Both the position numbers and the translations under genes were made by a program. Below are positions 8,273 through 17,508 of a DNA stretch of 64,000 nt, one piece after another. Source of the stretch: Rhodobacterales bacterium HKCCA1288 (GTDB lineage: Bacteria; Pseudomonadota; Alphaproteobacteria; Rhodobacterales; Rhodobacteraceae); NCBI GenBank assembly GCA_015693905.1, contig CP065161.1, positions 2,215,001-2,279,000 of the forward strand, in the 5' to 3' direction. Within the stretch, counting starts at the first letter, position 1; each line of letters starts with the position of its first letter. The notes under the pieces were generated by a model. The model did no database searches. It was not told the DNA's origin and worked only from the letters and a program-made list of their open reading frames with translations.

Positions 8273-10213
8273 TTACTTAACGATGCGATTGGCGATGAGG
8301 TCATCCACCACGCTTGGATCTGCCAAGGTCGATGTGTCGCCAAGGCTGCCGAAATCGTTTTCGGCGATCTTACGCAAAATGCGGCGCATGATTTTCCCCG
8401 ACCGCGTTTTGGGCAGGCCAGGTGCAAATTGCAGCGCGTCTGGTTTTGCAATTGGGCCGATCTCTTTACGCACCCAATTGGTCAATTCTGCCCGCAATTC
8501 TTCGGAGGGCTCTTCGCCCGCCATCAACGTGACGTAGCAGTAGATCCCCTGACCTTTGAGATCATGGGGGAAGCCCACCACTGCGGCCTCTGATACTTTT
8601 TCATGTGCCACAAGCGCCGATTCAACCTCGGCTGTGCCCATGCGGTGGCCCGACACGTTGATCACATCATCCACGCGGCCCGTGATCCAGTAATAGCCAT
8701 CTTCGTCACGGCGGCATCCGTCCCCTGTGAAGTAATAGCCTTTGTAGTCACTGAAATAAGCCTGCACAAAGCGATCAGGATCACCCCACAGGGTGCGCAT
8801 CTGACCAGGCCAGCTGTCTTTGATACACAAAACGCCTTCTGCGGCGGTTTCGTGGATTTCTTGACCAGTGGTGGCATCCAACAGCACGGGCTGAACGCCG
8901 AAGAATGGATTTGTCGCTGAGCCTGGCTTAAGCTTGGTGGCACCTGGCAGAGGCGTAATCAAATGGCCGCCCGTTTCGGTCTGCCACCATGTGTCAACAA
9001 TGGGGCAGTTCCCCTTGCCAACAACGTCATTATACCAATTCCATGCTTCTGGGTTAATCGGCTCGCCCACCGACCCCAAAAGTTTGAGGCTAGAGAGATC
9101 ATATTTGGTCACGAATTCATTGCCCTGACCCATCAGCAAACGAATGGCTGTAGGGGCGGTGTAGAATTGGTTCACTTTGTGCTTTTCACAAACAGCCCAG
9201 AAACGGCCCGCGTCTGGATAGGTTGGCACACCTTCAAACATCAAGGTTGTCGCGCCATTCGCAAGCGGGCCGTAGATGATATAGCTGTGGCCTGTTACCC
9301 AACCCACATCGGCGGTGCACCAGAACACATCGCCATCATGATAGTCGAATGTGTATTGATGCGTCATTGCAGCATAAGTCAGATAGCCACCTGACGTATG
9401 AACAACGCCCTTGGGCTTGCCAGTTGAGCCCGAGGTGTAAAGAATGAACAGCGGATCTTCAGCGTTCATTTCTTCCGCAGGGCAGGCGGTGGATTGGCCC
9501 GCAGAGGCCTCATGATACCAGATATCGCGACCATCGGTCCAAGTTACATCTTGACCTGTGCGCTTCACGACCAAGCATTTCACGTGGTCATCACAATGCA
9601 AAAGCGCCTTATCCACGTTAGATTTCAGATCGGTCACACGACCGCCGCGGGGGGCGCCGTCCGAAGTGATGACAACCCGTGCTTCCGAGTCATTGATCCG
9701 ATTTGCCAATGCGTCAGGCGAGAAGCCCGCGAAGACCACGGAGTGGATCGCGCCGATGCGCGCGCAGGCAAGCATGGCATAGGCGGCCTCGGGGATCATC
9801 GGCAAATAGAGAACAACACGATCACCGCGCTTAACACCCAATGATTTCAGGGTGTTGGCAAAACGGCCCACTTCATCGCCGAGCTGTGCGTAGGTGATAT
9901 GCTGCGCGGCTTCGTTGGGATCGTCTGGTTCAAACAAAATCGCGGTCTGGTCGCCGCGCGTTGCCAAATGGCGATCAATGCAGTTTGCCGCTACGTTCAG
10001 CGTGCCGTCCTCATACCAACGGATATCTACATTGTCATAGGCAAAGGAGGTGTTTTTGACCTTGGTGTAGGGCTTGATCCAATCAAGGCGCTTGCCTTGC
10101 TCGCCCCAAAACGCCTCAGGATCGGAAATGGAGGCCTCATACATTGCTGTGTATTTATCCGCGTCAATATGCGCGCCAGCAAGAAGGTCAGGGAATTTCG
10201 AAGTCGTTGGCAA
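8273..10213 (-). CDS. acs: Acetyl-CoA synthetase (AMP-forming)
   Basis: Acs activates acetate to acetyl-CoA through an acetyl-AMP intermediate. The 646-residue length is typical. Visible motifs are the adenylation P-loop [16 protein letters not shown], the WWQTETGGH motif, YFTGDG, and the C-terminal [11 protein letters not shown] whose lysine is the known acetylation switch in this family. A GAGGGAGA ribosome site precedes the start. Adk lies downstream on the same strand, then the symporter subunits, so uptake and activation of acetate are encoded together. The 580-bp gap upstream has an AT-rich part with inverted repeats that probably holds the promoter. Confidence 0.97.
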   Translation of the reverse strand: MPTTSKFPDLLAGAHIDADKYTAMYEASISDPEAFWGEQGKRLDWIKPYTKVKNTSFAYDNVDIRWYEDGTLNVAANCIDRHLATRGDQTAILFEPDDPNEAAQHITYAQLGDEVGRFANTLKSLGVKRGDRVVLYLPMIPEAAYAMLACARIGAIHSVVFAGFSPDALANRINDSEARVVITSDGAPRGGRVTDLKSNVDKALLHCDDHVKCLVVKRTGQDVTWTDGRDIWYHEASAGQSTACPAEEMNAEDPLFILYTSGSTGKPKGVVHTSGGYLTYAAMTHQYTFDYHDGDVFWCTADVGWVTGHSYIIYGPLANGATTLMFEGVPTYPDAGRFWAVCEKHKVNQFYTAPTAIRLLMGQGNEFVTKYDLSSLKLLGSVGEPINPEAWNWYNDVVGKGNCPIVDTWWQTETGGHLITPLPGATKLKPGSATNPFFGVQPVLLDATTGQEIHETAAEGVLCIKDSWPGQMRTLWGDPDRFVQAYFSDYKGYYFTGDGCRRDEDGYYWITGRVDDVINVSGHRMGTAEVESALVAHEKVSEAAVVGFPHDLKGQGIYCYVTLMAGEEPSEELRAELTNWVRKEIGPIAKPDALQFAPGLPKTRSGKIMRRILRKIAENDFGSLGDTSTLADPSVVDDLIANRIVK

Positions 10214-10795
10214 TGTAGTTCTCCCTCAAAGGTGGCGGCGCGGATGTCGTTTGACAAAGGGTGCCGCGCCGCAGCTTGGGTGTCGCTCACCCCGATCCCT
10301 TCGTGGAAATATGGCGGTTCGTGCTTGTTCAATGTAAACAAACGACACAAACGCAGCTCATGTGATGACTAAAACAGATCCTCCCCGATCCCCAAATTTT
10401 GCGTCCTTGCCCCCTCCATTGGGCGGTTTCGCAAAGTCGACAGTGGCCCCATCCTTGGCCTGATTTCCCGATCAGGCACACCGCTATCAATCACGAACAG
10501 TTTACAACAAGTTTTTGGCTTCAGAAGGAATACATCCTGATTTCCGCGATTTCTGTGTAACAAATTTACACTGCGTTGCGGAATTTGTAAATTTATTAAC
10601 AATATTGGAAAATTTCCTTGGAAAACATACCTAGTTTGGTGGCGAGCGTATTTAAACCATAGGTTGTATTTGTGCGTTTTTAGAGAGTTAGCGCTAAATT
10701 CTGCGCTGCGGCGCAACCCCAACATGTGGTGTTTTTCCTGATTATCGGTTGATGGAGGGCCAAAGCCGCGCGCGAGTCACCCGAAATTAAGGGCG
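10214..10795. other. Intergenic region upstream of acs
   Basis: About 580 bp between the acs start and the end of the LysR gene, both on the minus strand. A 118-codon open frame on the minus strand (10369-10725) has no family signature and an atypical composition, so I do not call it a gene. The segment 10555-10640 is markedly AT-rich against GC-rich surroundings and holds inverted repeats (separate entry). It most likely carries the acs promoter and operators. Confidence 0.5.
10555..10594 (-). promoter_or_regulatory. Overlapping inverted repeats upstream of acs, candidate operator
   Basis: AAATTTACA (10562-10570) and TGTAAATTT (10586-10594) form a perfect 9-bp inverted repeat with a 15-bp spacer. 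Overlapping it, GTGTAA (10555-10560) and TTACAC (10566-10571) form a second one with a 5-bp spacer. They lie in an AT-rich patch about 350 bp upstream of acs. The binding protein cannot be named from sequence. Confidence 0.4.
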
Positions 10796-11758
10796 CTAAA
10801 GCACGCGGAAATCCGCCCCCAGCCAAGGCATCCTTTGCAGGGCTGGCGCAATGAACAGCTTCTGTGAAAGATCGCGGATCAGGTTCGCCATTTCACTGGG
10901 AATGGCGCCCGTCCAGTCATCGGTGCAATAGAGCATGATCTGGCGCGGTTGCGCGGGTGAGGGCAAAGGGTAGGTGTCAATCCCATCTGCAAATCGCTCG
11001 CCCCGCATCAGGCTTAGGGGCGTTGTGATGGTGAAGCCAAGCCCTGCCGCCACGAGGGCCGAAATGGATTGGTTCGAGTCGATCTCAAATCTGCGACTAA
11101 CCTCCATATTATGCTTCTGAAGATACTCATCAATATGCTGCGCCATAACCTGCGCAGGGTCGCGCCCCAAAAAAGCAAGCCCGCCCAAATCTTCGAACTT
11201 TCCCTCAAAGGCATATCCTTTTGGGAGGGCCAAAATATAGGGATCCTGCACAATCGGGTGCGCCACGATATCGGCGGGCGCGGTCTGCGGTGCGGCGCAA
11301 ATGATCATATCAAGGTTCCGCTTGGTCAACATATTCAGCAAGATGTGGCTCGCCCCAGTTTGTAGGCGGAATTTACAATCGCTGAGCGTCTCGGCCAAAC
11401 GTGCGGCCAATTGTGGGGTTAGATCATTCTCAAAATCATCAATAACCCCAAGACCAAGGGCGGATATGCCCGATAGGTTTAGGCGGCTGAGATCTTTTTG
11501 CCCTGCACGCAGCGCACCAAGCGCCACTTCCACCCGTTTTAGGAACAACCGTCCCGCAGGTGTCAGGCCAATAGGCCGCCTGCGGGTGTCAATCAATTCA
11601 ACCCCCACTGCCAAAGATAAATTGCGCAGTTGCTGCGAGGCGGCGGGAACGGATAGACCCATCTCCTCTGCCGCATCGGACAGCGATCCCGTGCGCGCCA
11701 TGACCTCGAAGGTCTCAAGGCTCTTGAGGCTGATCCCCTTAAGATCGGGTCGCGTCAT
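10796..11758 (-). CDS. LysR-family transcriptional regulator
   Basis: A 320-residue LysR-type regulator. The N-terminal winged helix-turn-helix is clear (LKSLETFEVMARTGSLSDAA, then SVPAASQQLRNL), with the usual LTPAG turn, followed by an effector-binding domain. Its ATG overlaps the last four bases of the Ldh2-family reading frame upstream (11755-11758), so the two are translationally coupled. This suggests it senses a substrate of that dehydrogenase; the broken state of the dehydrogenase may leave the regulator without its original job. The ligand is unknown. Confidence 0.9.
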   Translation of the reverse strand: MTRPDLKGISLKSLETFEVMARTGSLSDAAEEMGLSVPAASQQLRNLSLAVGVELIDTRRRPIGLTPAGRLFLKRVEVALGALRAGQKDLSRLNLSGISALGLGVIDDFENDLTPQLAARLAETLSDCKFRLQTGASHILLNMLTKRNLDMIICAAPQTAPADIVAHPIVQDPYILALPKGYAFEGKFEDLGGLAFLGRDPAQVMAQHIDEYLQKHNMEVSRRFEIDSNQSISALVAAGLGFTITTPLSLMRGERFADGIDTYPLPSPAQPRQIMLYCTDDWTGAIPSEMANLIRDLSQKLFIAPALQRMPWLGADFRVL

Positions 11759-12764
11759 GCGGCGATGATCCGTTCCAATAGCGCCTGAGGCACAGCGACC
11801 CCTTCTGTCAGCGCGGTTTCAAATTTTTGCCTACGCGAAAGCGCCTGCAACCTGTTGGGGGCATCGGCAAGAAGGGCTTGGGTGAATTGCTCAAGCGCCG
11901 ATACCTGCCCGTATGATTGCGGCTTGATGGCAAAAAGACAATGCCCCATGCGCAGCGGCCCGCTGCTTGGATCATCAGGGTCACCGATCATGGCAGAGGC
12001 CCCCGCCCCAACAAGGCTGAGCACGAGAATTTCGACCATCACCGCAATATTGAACCCGTAGTTGCCTTGAACAGGCAAGATGCTGCCCTCAATCGCCGCG
12101 CGGGGATTTTGCGTGGCGCGCCCGTGGTCATCAAGCGCAAGGTGGAGCGGCAGCGTGGTTCCTGATTTGACGTGATCAAACACAGTATCGCGCGATATCG
12201 CGGCTTGGCCTTGTTCAAAAATCAACACACCCTGTCCGCGCTTGTCAGGGACTGCCAGTGCCATTGGATTATCCCCCAAAGTCGGGGGCAAAGGCGGGTT
12301 TGTGCTGATGCATGCCGTGTCGGTCGATAGCGCCAAGCTCACATAGCCGCGCCGCGCAACGCTTCGGCCATCTGCGGCAGAAATCCTGGGCTATGACCAT
12401 TGACAAAGGCCAAACAGGCCGTCCCTTCCGCCTCGGCGATCTGCAGAAACTCGGGCAGGGCCAGATCAAAGGCCGCGGGCAAAAAGCCGTTGGCGATGTC
12501 ACAATGTAACCGCACGCCGTGTCTGGTCTGCAATTTCGGCATCGCCCCCCCATCACAGCGACCAAGCGCCAGATCCTCAAGGCAATGCAATAAATAGCGA
12601 AGGCCTGCGCGGGCGCGTCCTTCAGCTTCGGCGCGGGCGATGCGGCGTGCAAGGGGTTTGGCTTGATGTGTTTTGGCCGACAATCTGCTGAGGCTGTCAA
12701 AACTCAGCGCCTCTAAATCGGCAAGGCTTAGCCGTTGATTGTTTTCGTCTTGCTGCTCATTCAT
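11755..12764 (-). pseudogene. Ldh2-family malate/lactate/ureidoglycolate-type dehydrogenase, frameshifted by a 5-bp tandem duplication
   Basis: Two adjacent frames make one Ldh2-family NAD(P)-dependent dehydrogenase of normal length (about 340 residues). The first (12764-12339) holds the N-terminal helical part and ends at the family's central segment. The second (from a GTG at 12342) carries the rest, including GDNPMALAVP, the counterpart of the conserved GTNP motif, and a glycine-rich SLVGAGASAMIGDP stretch. The junction holds two tandem CGCGG copies on the minus strand (12356-12347). Deleting one restores a continuous frame reading LRGYVSLAL, which fits the family. As written, translation stops after 141 residues. 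A GTGA overlap could allow some reinitiation, but the likeliest reading is a recently inactivated gene. Confidence 0.8.
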
Positions 12765-12786
12765 ACCCTGTCGCCTTTTACACTGC

Positions 12787-12802
12787 GGCTCAACATTGAG
12801 CC
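12787..12802. promoter_or_regulatory. Perfect palindrome upstream of the Ldh2-lysR operon
   Basis: GGCTCAACATTGAGCC has 7-bp arms around CA. It lies 23-38 bp upstream of the first start codon of the Ldh2-lysR transcription unit, where an operator would sit. Its position near the RNA 5' end also allows a 6-bp stem with an ACAT loop. Which protein binds is unknown. Confidence 0.45.
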
Positions 12803-12883
12803 TCTATGGGACAGATTGTTTCACTCAAGAACGGCGGCAGAAGGGCGCAAGCGCGGCAAAAGCGGTGCGATATTGGGGCGCGC

Positions 12884-13822
12884 CTAGCCCTCGATGATCA
12901 GTTCGGGCAATTGACGCGCATAGCCGCGGATCACATCGGCCAATTGCCGATGCGCAGTGCTGGCCCCTGAGGTTGAACGCCATACAAGCCCGATAGAGCG
13001 CGAAAAACGCTTGCCCTTAAAGGGCCTTACCGCAACATCCTGCGCGCGCCCCGATATTTCGGAACGCACATAAAGCGCAGGCAAAAACGTGGCCCCCATC
13101 CCCATTGCAACCATCTGGCGCAGGGCATCAAGCGATGTGCCCTCATATTCGCGCGACAATGTCGCCCCTGTTTCAACACAAAGTGCAGATATCTGATCAT
13201 GCAGCGCATAATTCGGCGACAGTGACAGGATTGTTTCGCCGCTGAGGTCTTGCGGTTCAATTTGGCTGCGCTGCGCGAGCGGATGATCGGCCGAGATTGC
13301 CACGACCAAGGGCTCTCGGAACAACCGCTCCGTAATCAAAGACGCGCCAGGGATTGGCAATTGCGTTAGGATCAGATCATGGCCCCCTTCGCTGATTTGA
13401 CGGGCAAGGTCATGTGGGGCCGCCTCGCGCACATAGAGACGCAGATCAGGGTGGGAGCGATGCAAATCGCCCACGATATGTGGCATCAGATAAGGCCCCA
13501 GCGTGGTGGACGTGCCAAGGCGCAATGTGCCCGCGAGGCCCGTTTGCAAGGTTGCGGATAGATCAACAATCGCTTGAGTCGCGTCCAAAATATCGCGCGC
13601 GCGCGCCACAACTTCGCGTCCCGCTAGGGTCAATTTCACAGGCCCGCGCCCCCGTTCAATCAGGGTCAGGGATAATGCCTCCTCCAAGGTTTTGATCTGC
13701 ACCGAGAGCGAGGGTTGCGATATCCCACAGGATTCTGCCGCTAGGCGGAAATGGCCCGTTTCCTCAATCGCGACCAAGTACCGAAGTTGGCGCAAGGTAA
13801 GCGGAATTTTTGGAATTGGCAT
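12884..13822 (-). CDS. OxyR-like LysR-family regulator lacking the peroxidatic cysteine
   Basis: A 312-residue LysR-type protein whose whole length aligns with OxyR: winged HTH (LTLRQLRYLVAIEETGHFRLAA), GTLRLGTSTTLGPYLMPHIV, and the C-terminal GTSLDALRQMVAMG and FLPALYV segments. OxyR senses peroxide with a cysteine in a GHC motif (Cys199 in E. coli) that bonds to Cys208. Here GHC is replaced by NYA, with alanine at residue 206, while the partner cysteine is kept (C215). The classical disulfide switch therefore cannot form. The protein may sense another signal or act constitutively. No catalase or peroxidase gene adjoins it. Confidence 0.85.
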   Translation of the reverse strand: MPIPKIPLTLRQLRYLVAIEETGHFRLAAESCGISQPSLSVQIKTLEEALSLTLIERGRGPVKLTLAGREVVARARDILDATQAIVDLSATLQTGLAGTLRLGTSTTLGPYLMPHIVGDLHRSHPDLRLYVREAAPHDLARQISEGGHDLILTQLPIPGASLITERLFREPLVVAISADHPLAQRSQIEPQDLSGETILSLSPNYALHDQISALCVETGATLSREYEGTSLDALRQMVAMGMGATFLPALYVRSEISGRAQDVAVRPFKGKRFSRSIGLVWRSTSGASTAHRQLADVIRGYARQLPELIIEG

Positions 13823-14029
13823 GGCGGATGCCTCATTAGTTTTTTCCTATCAAAATATGTTGTAATGCAATATTTTCTTTCAGCAAGGGTGACCCTAAAT
13901 CTTGGTCATGATCAGGCGCAAACCTGATTGGGCCGATGCGAAGGCACGCGCGCAAAGGCCATTTACACGCAAGGCCCAAGTCTCTGGTTGTTAGTCCCTT
14001 CCAGTGGTTTGAGATGGGCAAAGCGTTTC

Positions 14030-14072
14030 GGGTGTCCTGACGGGATCCTGCCGTCACCCCTGAGGGACACCC
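14030..14072. repeat. Nested inverted repeat (two-tier stem-loop)
   Basis: Outer arms GGGTGTCC (14030-14037) and GGACACCC (14065-14072) enclose inner arms TGACGG (14038-14043) and CCGTCA (14051-14056), all perfect. The outer arms abut the inner stem on one side and leave an 8-base bulge on the other. There is no T run, so it is not a classic terminator. It resembles a REP/BIME-type palindrome, but I see no second copy in the window. Confidence 0.5.
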
Positions 14073-14086
14073 GATTTCTCCTTAAA

Positions 14087-14124
14087 AGCGCGGATTAATC
14101 AGCTCTCCCCGGTTAATCCGCGCT
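14087..14124 (-). terminator. Probable terminator of the phosphoesterase/YbbP operon
   Basis: AGCGCGGATTAA (14087-14098) and TTAATCCGCGCT (14113-14124) form a perfect 12-bp stem with a 14-base loop, starting 11 bp past the stop codon of the phosphoesterase-like gene. On the minus strand it is followed by TTTT, a short tract. Confidence 0.65.
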
Positions 14125-14134
14125 CACCTCTCTC

Positions 14135-14905
14135 TTAGGTATGAAATTCGGTGGTGCTGCCATCGGGCAAAATTGCCACAGCGCTTAAGCGTCCTGTTTC
14201 ATCGGGGCGCGTGTTTAGCGCGATGCGCCCCTCCGCTTGGGTTACGCTGTCGACTGCGTTATGGCCGTGGGCTATCCATAGGCCATCTCCACGCAGGCGA
14301 TAGGCAAATTCAGGATGGCCCCAGATCAGATTGCGCCCGCTTTGTTGGTCAAGCGGATGATGCGGATCAGCGCCAGCATGGGTTGCAGCCAAGCTGCCTG
14401 ATTTCCAAAACAACGGCAGGTTGGCTAACCACGCAATGCGCGCCTCTCCCAAGACTTCTGATAGATGTGCAACCAAGTCATCGGGGGGCAGGTTCGGGTC
14501 AAGCTTGAGTTCCTGCAAAAATCGCGGTGCCCCTGCACGCAGCCAGCGTTGAAGTCGCACCGCCGGCGCATCTAAACTATCGAGCAAAAGCCGTTCCTGC
14601 GCACCGCAAAGACAGGTGACGTTATTTGGAAATTCTTGGGTCAAATCCATCAGGCGGTCGAGCGTGGCTAACCCTTGCCCGCCCGCGTGCAGGTAATTTC
14701 CAACGAAAACCAATTGTGGATTTGTTGCGCCACTATTGCCGATATGGGCATCAATGCGCGCCAAAATGCCTTCAAGCAAACTGGCGCAGCCCATAAGGTC
14801 GCCCACGATATAGCTTGCCAATTCAGGCCGCGGTTGCCCGCCTTTGCCCTGACCGAAGGCTGCCTGTCCTGTGGGTTTGGGGGTGCGCTTGAACAGTTTG
14901 AACAT
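14135..14905 (-). CDS. Metallophosphoesterase-like protein with degenerate active site (probable pseudo-phosphatase)
   Basis: A 256-residue protein with the outline of a PrpA-type serine/threonine protein phosphatase, but the metal-binding boxes are altered. The first box, normally GDxHG, reads GDLMG (residues 35-39). The second, normally GDxxDRG, reads GNYLHAG (69-75). The third, normally GNHE, reads GAQE (101-104). The later histidine boxes survive as THAG and AHGHN. Most ligands of the two-metal centre are missing, so catalysis is unlikely; binding or scaffolding is more plausible. I chose the ATG at 14905 (MFKLFKRTPKP), because upstream codons to 15019 lie inside the YbbP gene and lack family character. 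Confidence 0.7.
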   Translation of the reverse strand: MFKLFKRTPKPTGQAAFGQGKGGQPRPELASYIVGDLMGCASLLEGILARIDAHIGNSGATNPQLVFVGNYLHAGGQGLATLDRLMDLTQEFPNNVTCLCGAQERLLLDSLDAPAVRLQRWLRAGAPRFLQELKLDPNLPPDDLVAHLSEVLGEARIAWLANLPLFWKSGSLAATHAGADPHHPLDQQSGRNLIWGHPEFAYRLRGDGLWIAHGHNAVDSVTQAEGRIALNTRPDETGRLSAVAILPDGSTTEFHT

Positions 14906-14967
14906 GGTTAAAATCTGCGCGGATATGGGCGCATAAGCAAGGCTAAATTTGCGGTGCAGCTGCGCGC

Positions 14968-17508
14968 TTAATCGCGCGCGCGCAACCGTCCCGCAGGGCG
15001 CATGGCCAAAGGTCGCCATGCGTAACCAAGCCCCGCAGCAAGGCTGACTAAGGCACCGCCCCCAATGATGAGAATGGCCGAGGTGAGGTCAAACTGAAAG
15101 GGCGCCTCCATCACAAATTCCATGACTGCAAAGCCGCCAAGCGTGCCTGCGCCAAGGGCGACCAAGCCCGCCATCGCCCCTAACAATGCGGAACGAAGGG
15201 CGAAGGATGACAGGATTTGCCCACGCGAGGCGCCGAGGGTTTTCAAAAGTGCCGCCTCATAGCTGCGCGCCCGTTCGCCCGATGCGGCCGCACCGATTAA
15301 TACGATCAATCCTGTCAACAGGGTCACGCCTGCGCCAAGGGACGTTGCCGTTGCAATGGCCCCAAGCGCCTCGGCCACGCGGTCTAGTGCATCACGGATA
15401 CGAATGGCGGTAATGTTGGGGGCATCGCCCGCAATATCACGCAACAACTGCGCTTCTGCCGACTCTTCGGCATAGACTGTTGCGATGAATGTATGAGGTG
15501 CGTCTGCAAGCGCGTTAGAGGAGAGGGTCATAACAAACCCAATCCCTGCATTCGAAAAATCAACCTCACGCAGCGCGGCTATGGTCGCGGTGATGTCCCG
15601 CCCCAAAACGTTAACAGTGATCTGATCGCCAAGCCCGACACCTAATTCGGCGGCCTCTTCGGCGGCAAAGGCCATCAATGGTGGCCCGTCATAGCCTTGA
15701 TCCCACCATTGCCCTGCAACGATTTGGTCAGATGGTGGGGCTTCGTCCAGATAGGTCAGGCCACGATCCCCGCGCACGACCCAGTGATCCCCTGCCACTT
15801 CGCGCGCGTCTTGCCCGTTGATCCCCGTCACGATGCCGCGCAGCATGGGCGCGGTTTCCACCCGTGATACCGCAGGGTCGCTTGCCGTGCGGGTGAGAAA
15901 GGCGTCAATTTGGTTTGGTTGGATATCGACAAAGAAATAGGAGGGGGCAACCTCGGGAAGGTCGCGGTCAATCGCATTTTGTAGATTGGACGAGATTTGC
16001 CCCACCGCCGCCAGAACTGACAGGCCCAGCCCCAGCGAGATCATCACCGCGGTTGCTTCTGAACGGGGGGCGGCAATCGCAGCGAGGGCCGCGCGCAGCA
16101 TGACCCGTCCGCGCAAGGCGCGCCCGCGCGCCAAATTGCGCAAGACACGGCGCAACACCCATGCAGCCACCCATAGGATCAAAAGGGCTGCGGCAATCCC
16201 CCCTGCTGCGCCAAGCGTCAAAATCGGCACGCCAGACCGCCATAGCGCCAATCCCAAGAGCGCGGCGCATAGGCCAAGCAGCGCTGCGATATAGCGTTTG
16301 CGCGGGGTGGCAATGGCTGGGCTTGCCGCATCTCGAAAGATCGCTGCGGCGCGCAGGCGTTCGGTTTGCGCCAAGGGTAGCAGCGTAAAGATTAACGCCG
16401 TCAGCGCGCCATAGCTCGCCGCCTCAAGAAGGGCAGCAGGGGCGATGGTTATGTTCAAATCCACAGGCATATGCGGGGCCAAGAACGGAGCCGCCACAAG
16501 CGGCAACACCGCCCCAAGCACCACACCCATGCCAACACCAAAGGCGCCCAAAATAATAATTTGGATCAGATAGGCGGCAAAGATCGTATGCCCCTCGGCC
16601 CCGATGGTTTTCAGGATCGCAATGGTGGATAGACGATTTTCCAAATAGGCCCGCACCGCGGCAGCAATGCCAACTCCACCTACGGCCAGACCTGCAAGGC
16701 CAACCAACACAAGGAACGTGCCGATACGATCGACAAAGCGTTGCACCCCCGGGGCCGCGCGGCGGCTGTCTTGCCAGCGGATACCGCCTTCGGGAAAAGC
16801 TGCCTCCATCTGACCGCGCAAGCTATCGAAATTTGCCCCTTCGGGCAGTTTCAACCGCACTTCGGTTTCATATAGTGTGCCGGGTTGGATCAGGCCTGAG
16901 GCGGTCAATCCGTCCAGCGATATGATGGTGCGCGGGCCAAGGCCAAAGCCGCCTGCCGCGCCATCAGGTTCTGCATCAAGGGCGGCGCGCAGTTGAAATT
17001 CTGCCGTTCCAATGGTGAAGACATCACCAATTTGCATGCCCAAACGATCAATCAGCACTTGCTGCATCACTGCGCCATGCAGGCCGTTTTGTGCTGAAAT
17101 GGCCTCTTGGATCGGGTGATCTGGTATAAGATCCGCCGCGCCATAAAGCGGATAGGCCGCATCGACCGCCCGTAATTGGGTCAGGGCGTAATCCATCCCC
17201 TCGGGCCCCGTGAAACCCGCCATAGACCGCAGTTCGATGGTCTCAGAGAGATCTGTTGAGATTGCCGCCATAAAGGCGCGCTCTTCATCATTTGGGCCGC
17301 GATAGGTGAATTCCATTTCAGCGTCTCCGCCAAGGATCACCGCCCCCTCACGCGACAAGCCATCGCCAATTGCGCTGCGCACTGTGCCAACAGTGCCGAT
17401 AGCCGCCACGCCCAAAATCAAACAGGCGAGAAAAATGCGAAAACCACGCAACCCCCCACGCCATTGCGCGCGCAATTCGCGCTGCGCAATTCGCCACGCC
17501 ATGATCAT
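14968..17508 (-). CDS. ybbP: ABC transporter permease, YbbP/FtsX family
   Basis: An 846-residue membrane protein with the layout of YbbP/LolC-like large permeases: an N-terminal helix (about residues 23-45), a large periplasmic domain, a central group of helices (about 260-480), a second periplasmic domain, and three C-terminal helices in two FtsX-type domains. Its GTG/ATG region overlaps the end of the ATPase gene by four bases (17505-17508), so the two are translationally coupled. By homology it is an exporter or lipoprotein-type machine working with the adjacent ATPase and often linked to TesA; the substrate is not known. Confidence 0.88.
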   Translation of the reverse strand: MIMAWRIAQRELRAQWRGGLRGFRIFLACLILGVAAIGTVGTVRSAIGDGLSREGAVILGGDAEMEFTYRGPNDEERAFMAAISTDLSETIELRSMAGFTGPEGMDYALTQLRAVDAAYPLYGAADLIPDHPIQEAISAQNGLHGAVMQQVLIDRLGMQIGDVFTIGTAEFQLRAALDAEPDGAAGGFGLGPRTIISLDGLTASGLIQPGTLYETEVRLKLPEGANFDSLRGQMEAAFPEGGIRWQDSRRAAPGVQRFVDRIGTFLVLVGLAGLAVGGVGIAAAVRAYLENRLSTIAILKTIGAEGHTIFAAYLIQIIILGAFGVGMGVVLGAVLPLVAAPFLAPHMPVDLNITIAPAALLEAASYGALTALIFTLLPLAQTERLRAAAIFRDAASPAIATPRKRYIAALLGLCAALLGLALWRSGVPILTLGAAGGIAAALLILWVAAWVLRRVLRNLARGRALRGRVMLRAALAAIAAPRSEATAVMISLGLGLSVLAAVGQISSNLQNAIDRDLPEVAPSYFFVDIQPNQIDAFLTRTASDPAVSRVETAPMLRGIVTGINGQDAREVAGDHWVVRGDRGLTYLDEAPPSDQIVAGQWWDQGYDGPPLMAFAAEEAAELGVGLGDQITVNVLGRDITATIAALREVDFSNAGIGFVMTLSSNALADAPHTFIATVYAEESAEAQLLRDIAGDAPNITAIRIRDALDRVAEALGAIATATSLGAGVTLLTGLIVLIGAAASGERARSYEAALLKTLGASRGQILSSFALRSALLGAMAGLVALGAGTLGGFAVMEFVMEAPFQFDLTSAILIIGGGALVSLAAGLGYAWRPLAMRPAGRLRARD

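Larger units (their letters stand above)
13823..14134. other. Intergenic region with two large stem-loops
   Basis: About 310 bp between the phosphoesterase-like gene and the OxyR-like gene, both on the minus strand. The AT-rich part 13830-13885 probably holds the promoter of the OxyR-like gene. The part near 14030-14124 holds two stem-loops listed separately. I see no convincing coding frame. Confidence 0.5.

Noticed and set aside
10369-10725. 118-codon minus-strand open frame upstream of acs
   Set aside because: No family signature, odd composition, and it covers the AT-rich patch with palindromes, so the region is better read as regulatory.
13836-14057. 73-codon minus-strand open frame upstream of the OxyR-like gene
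   Set aside because: It overlaps a nested stem-loop, has no ribosome site I can see and no family character.
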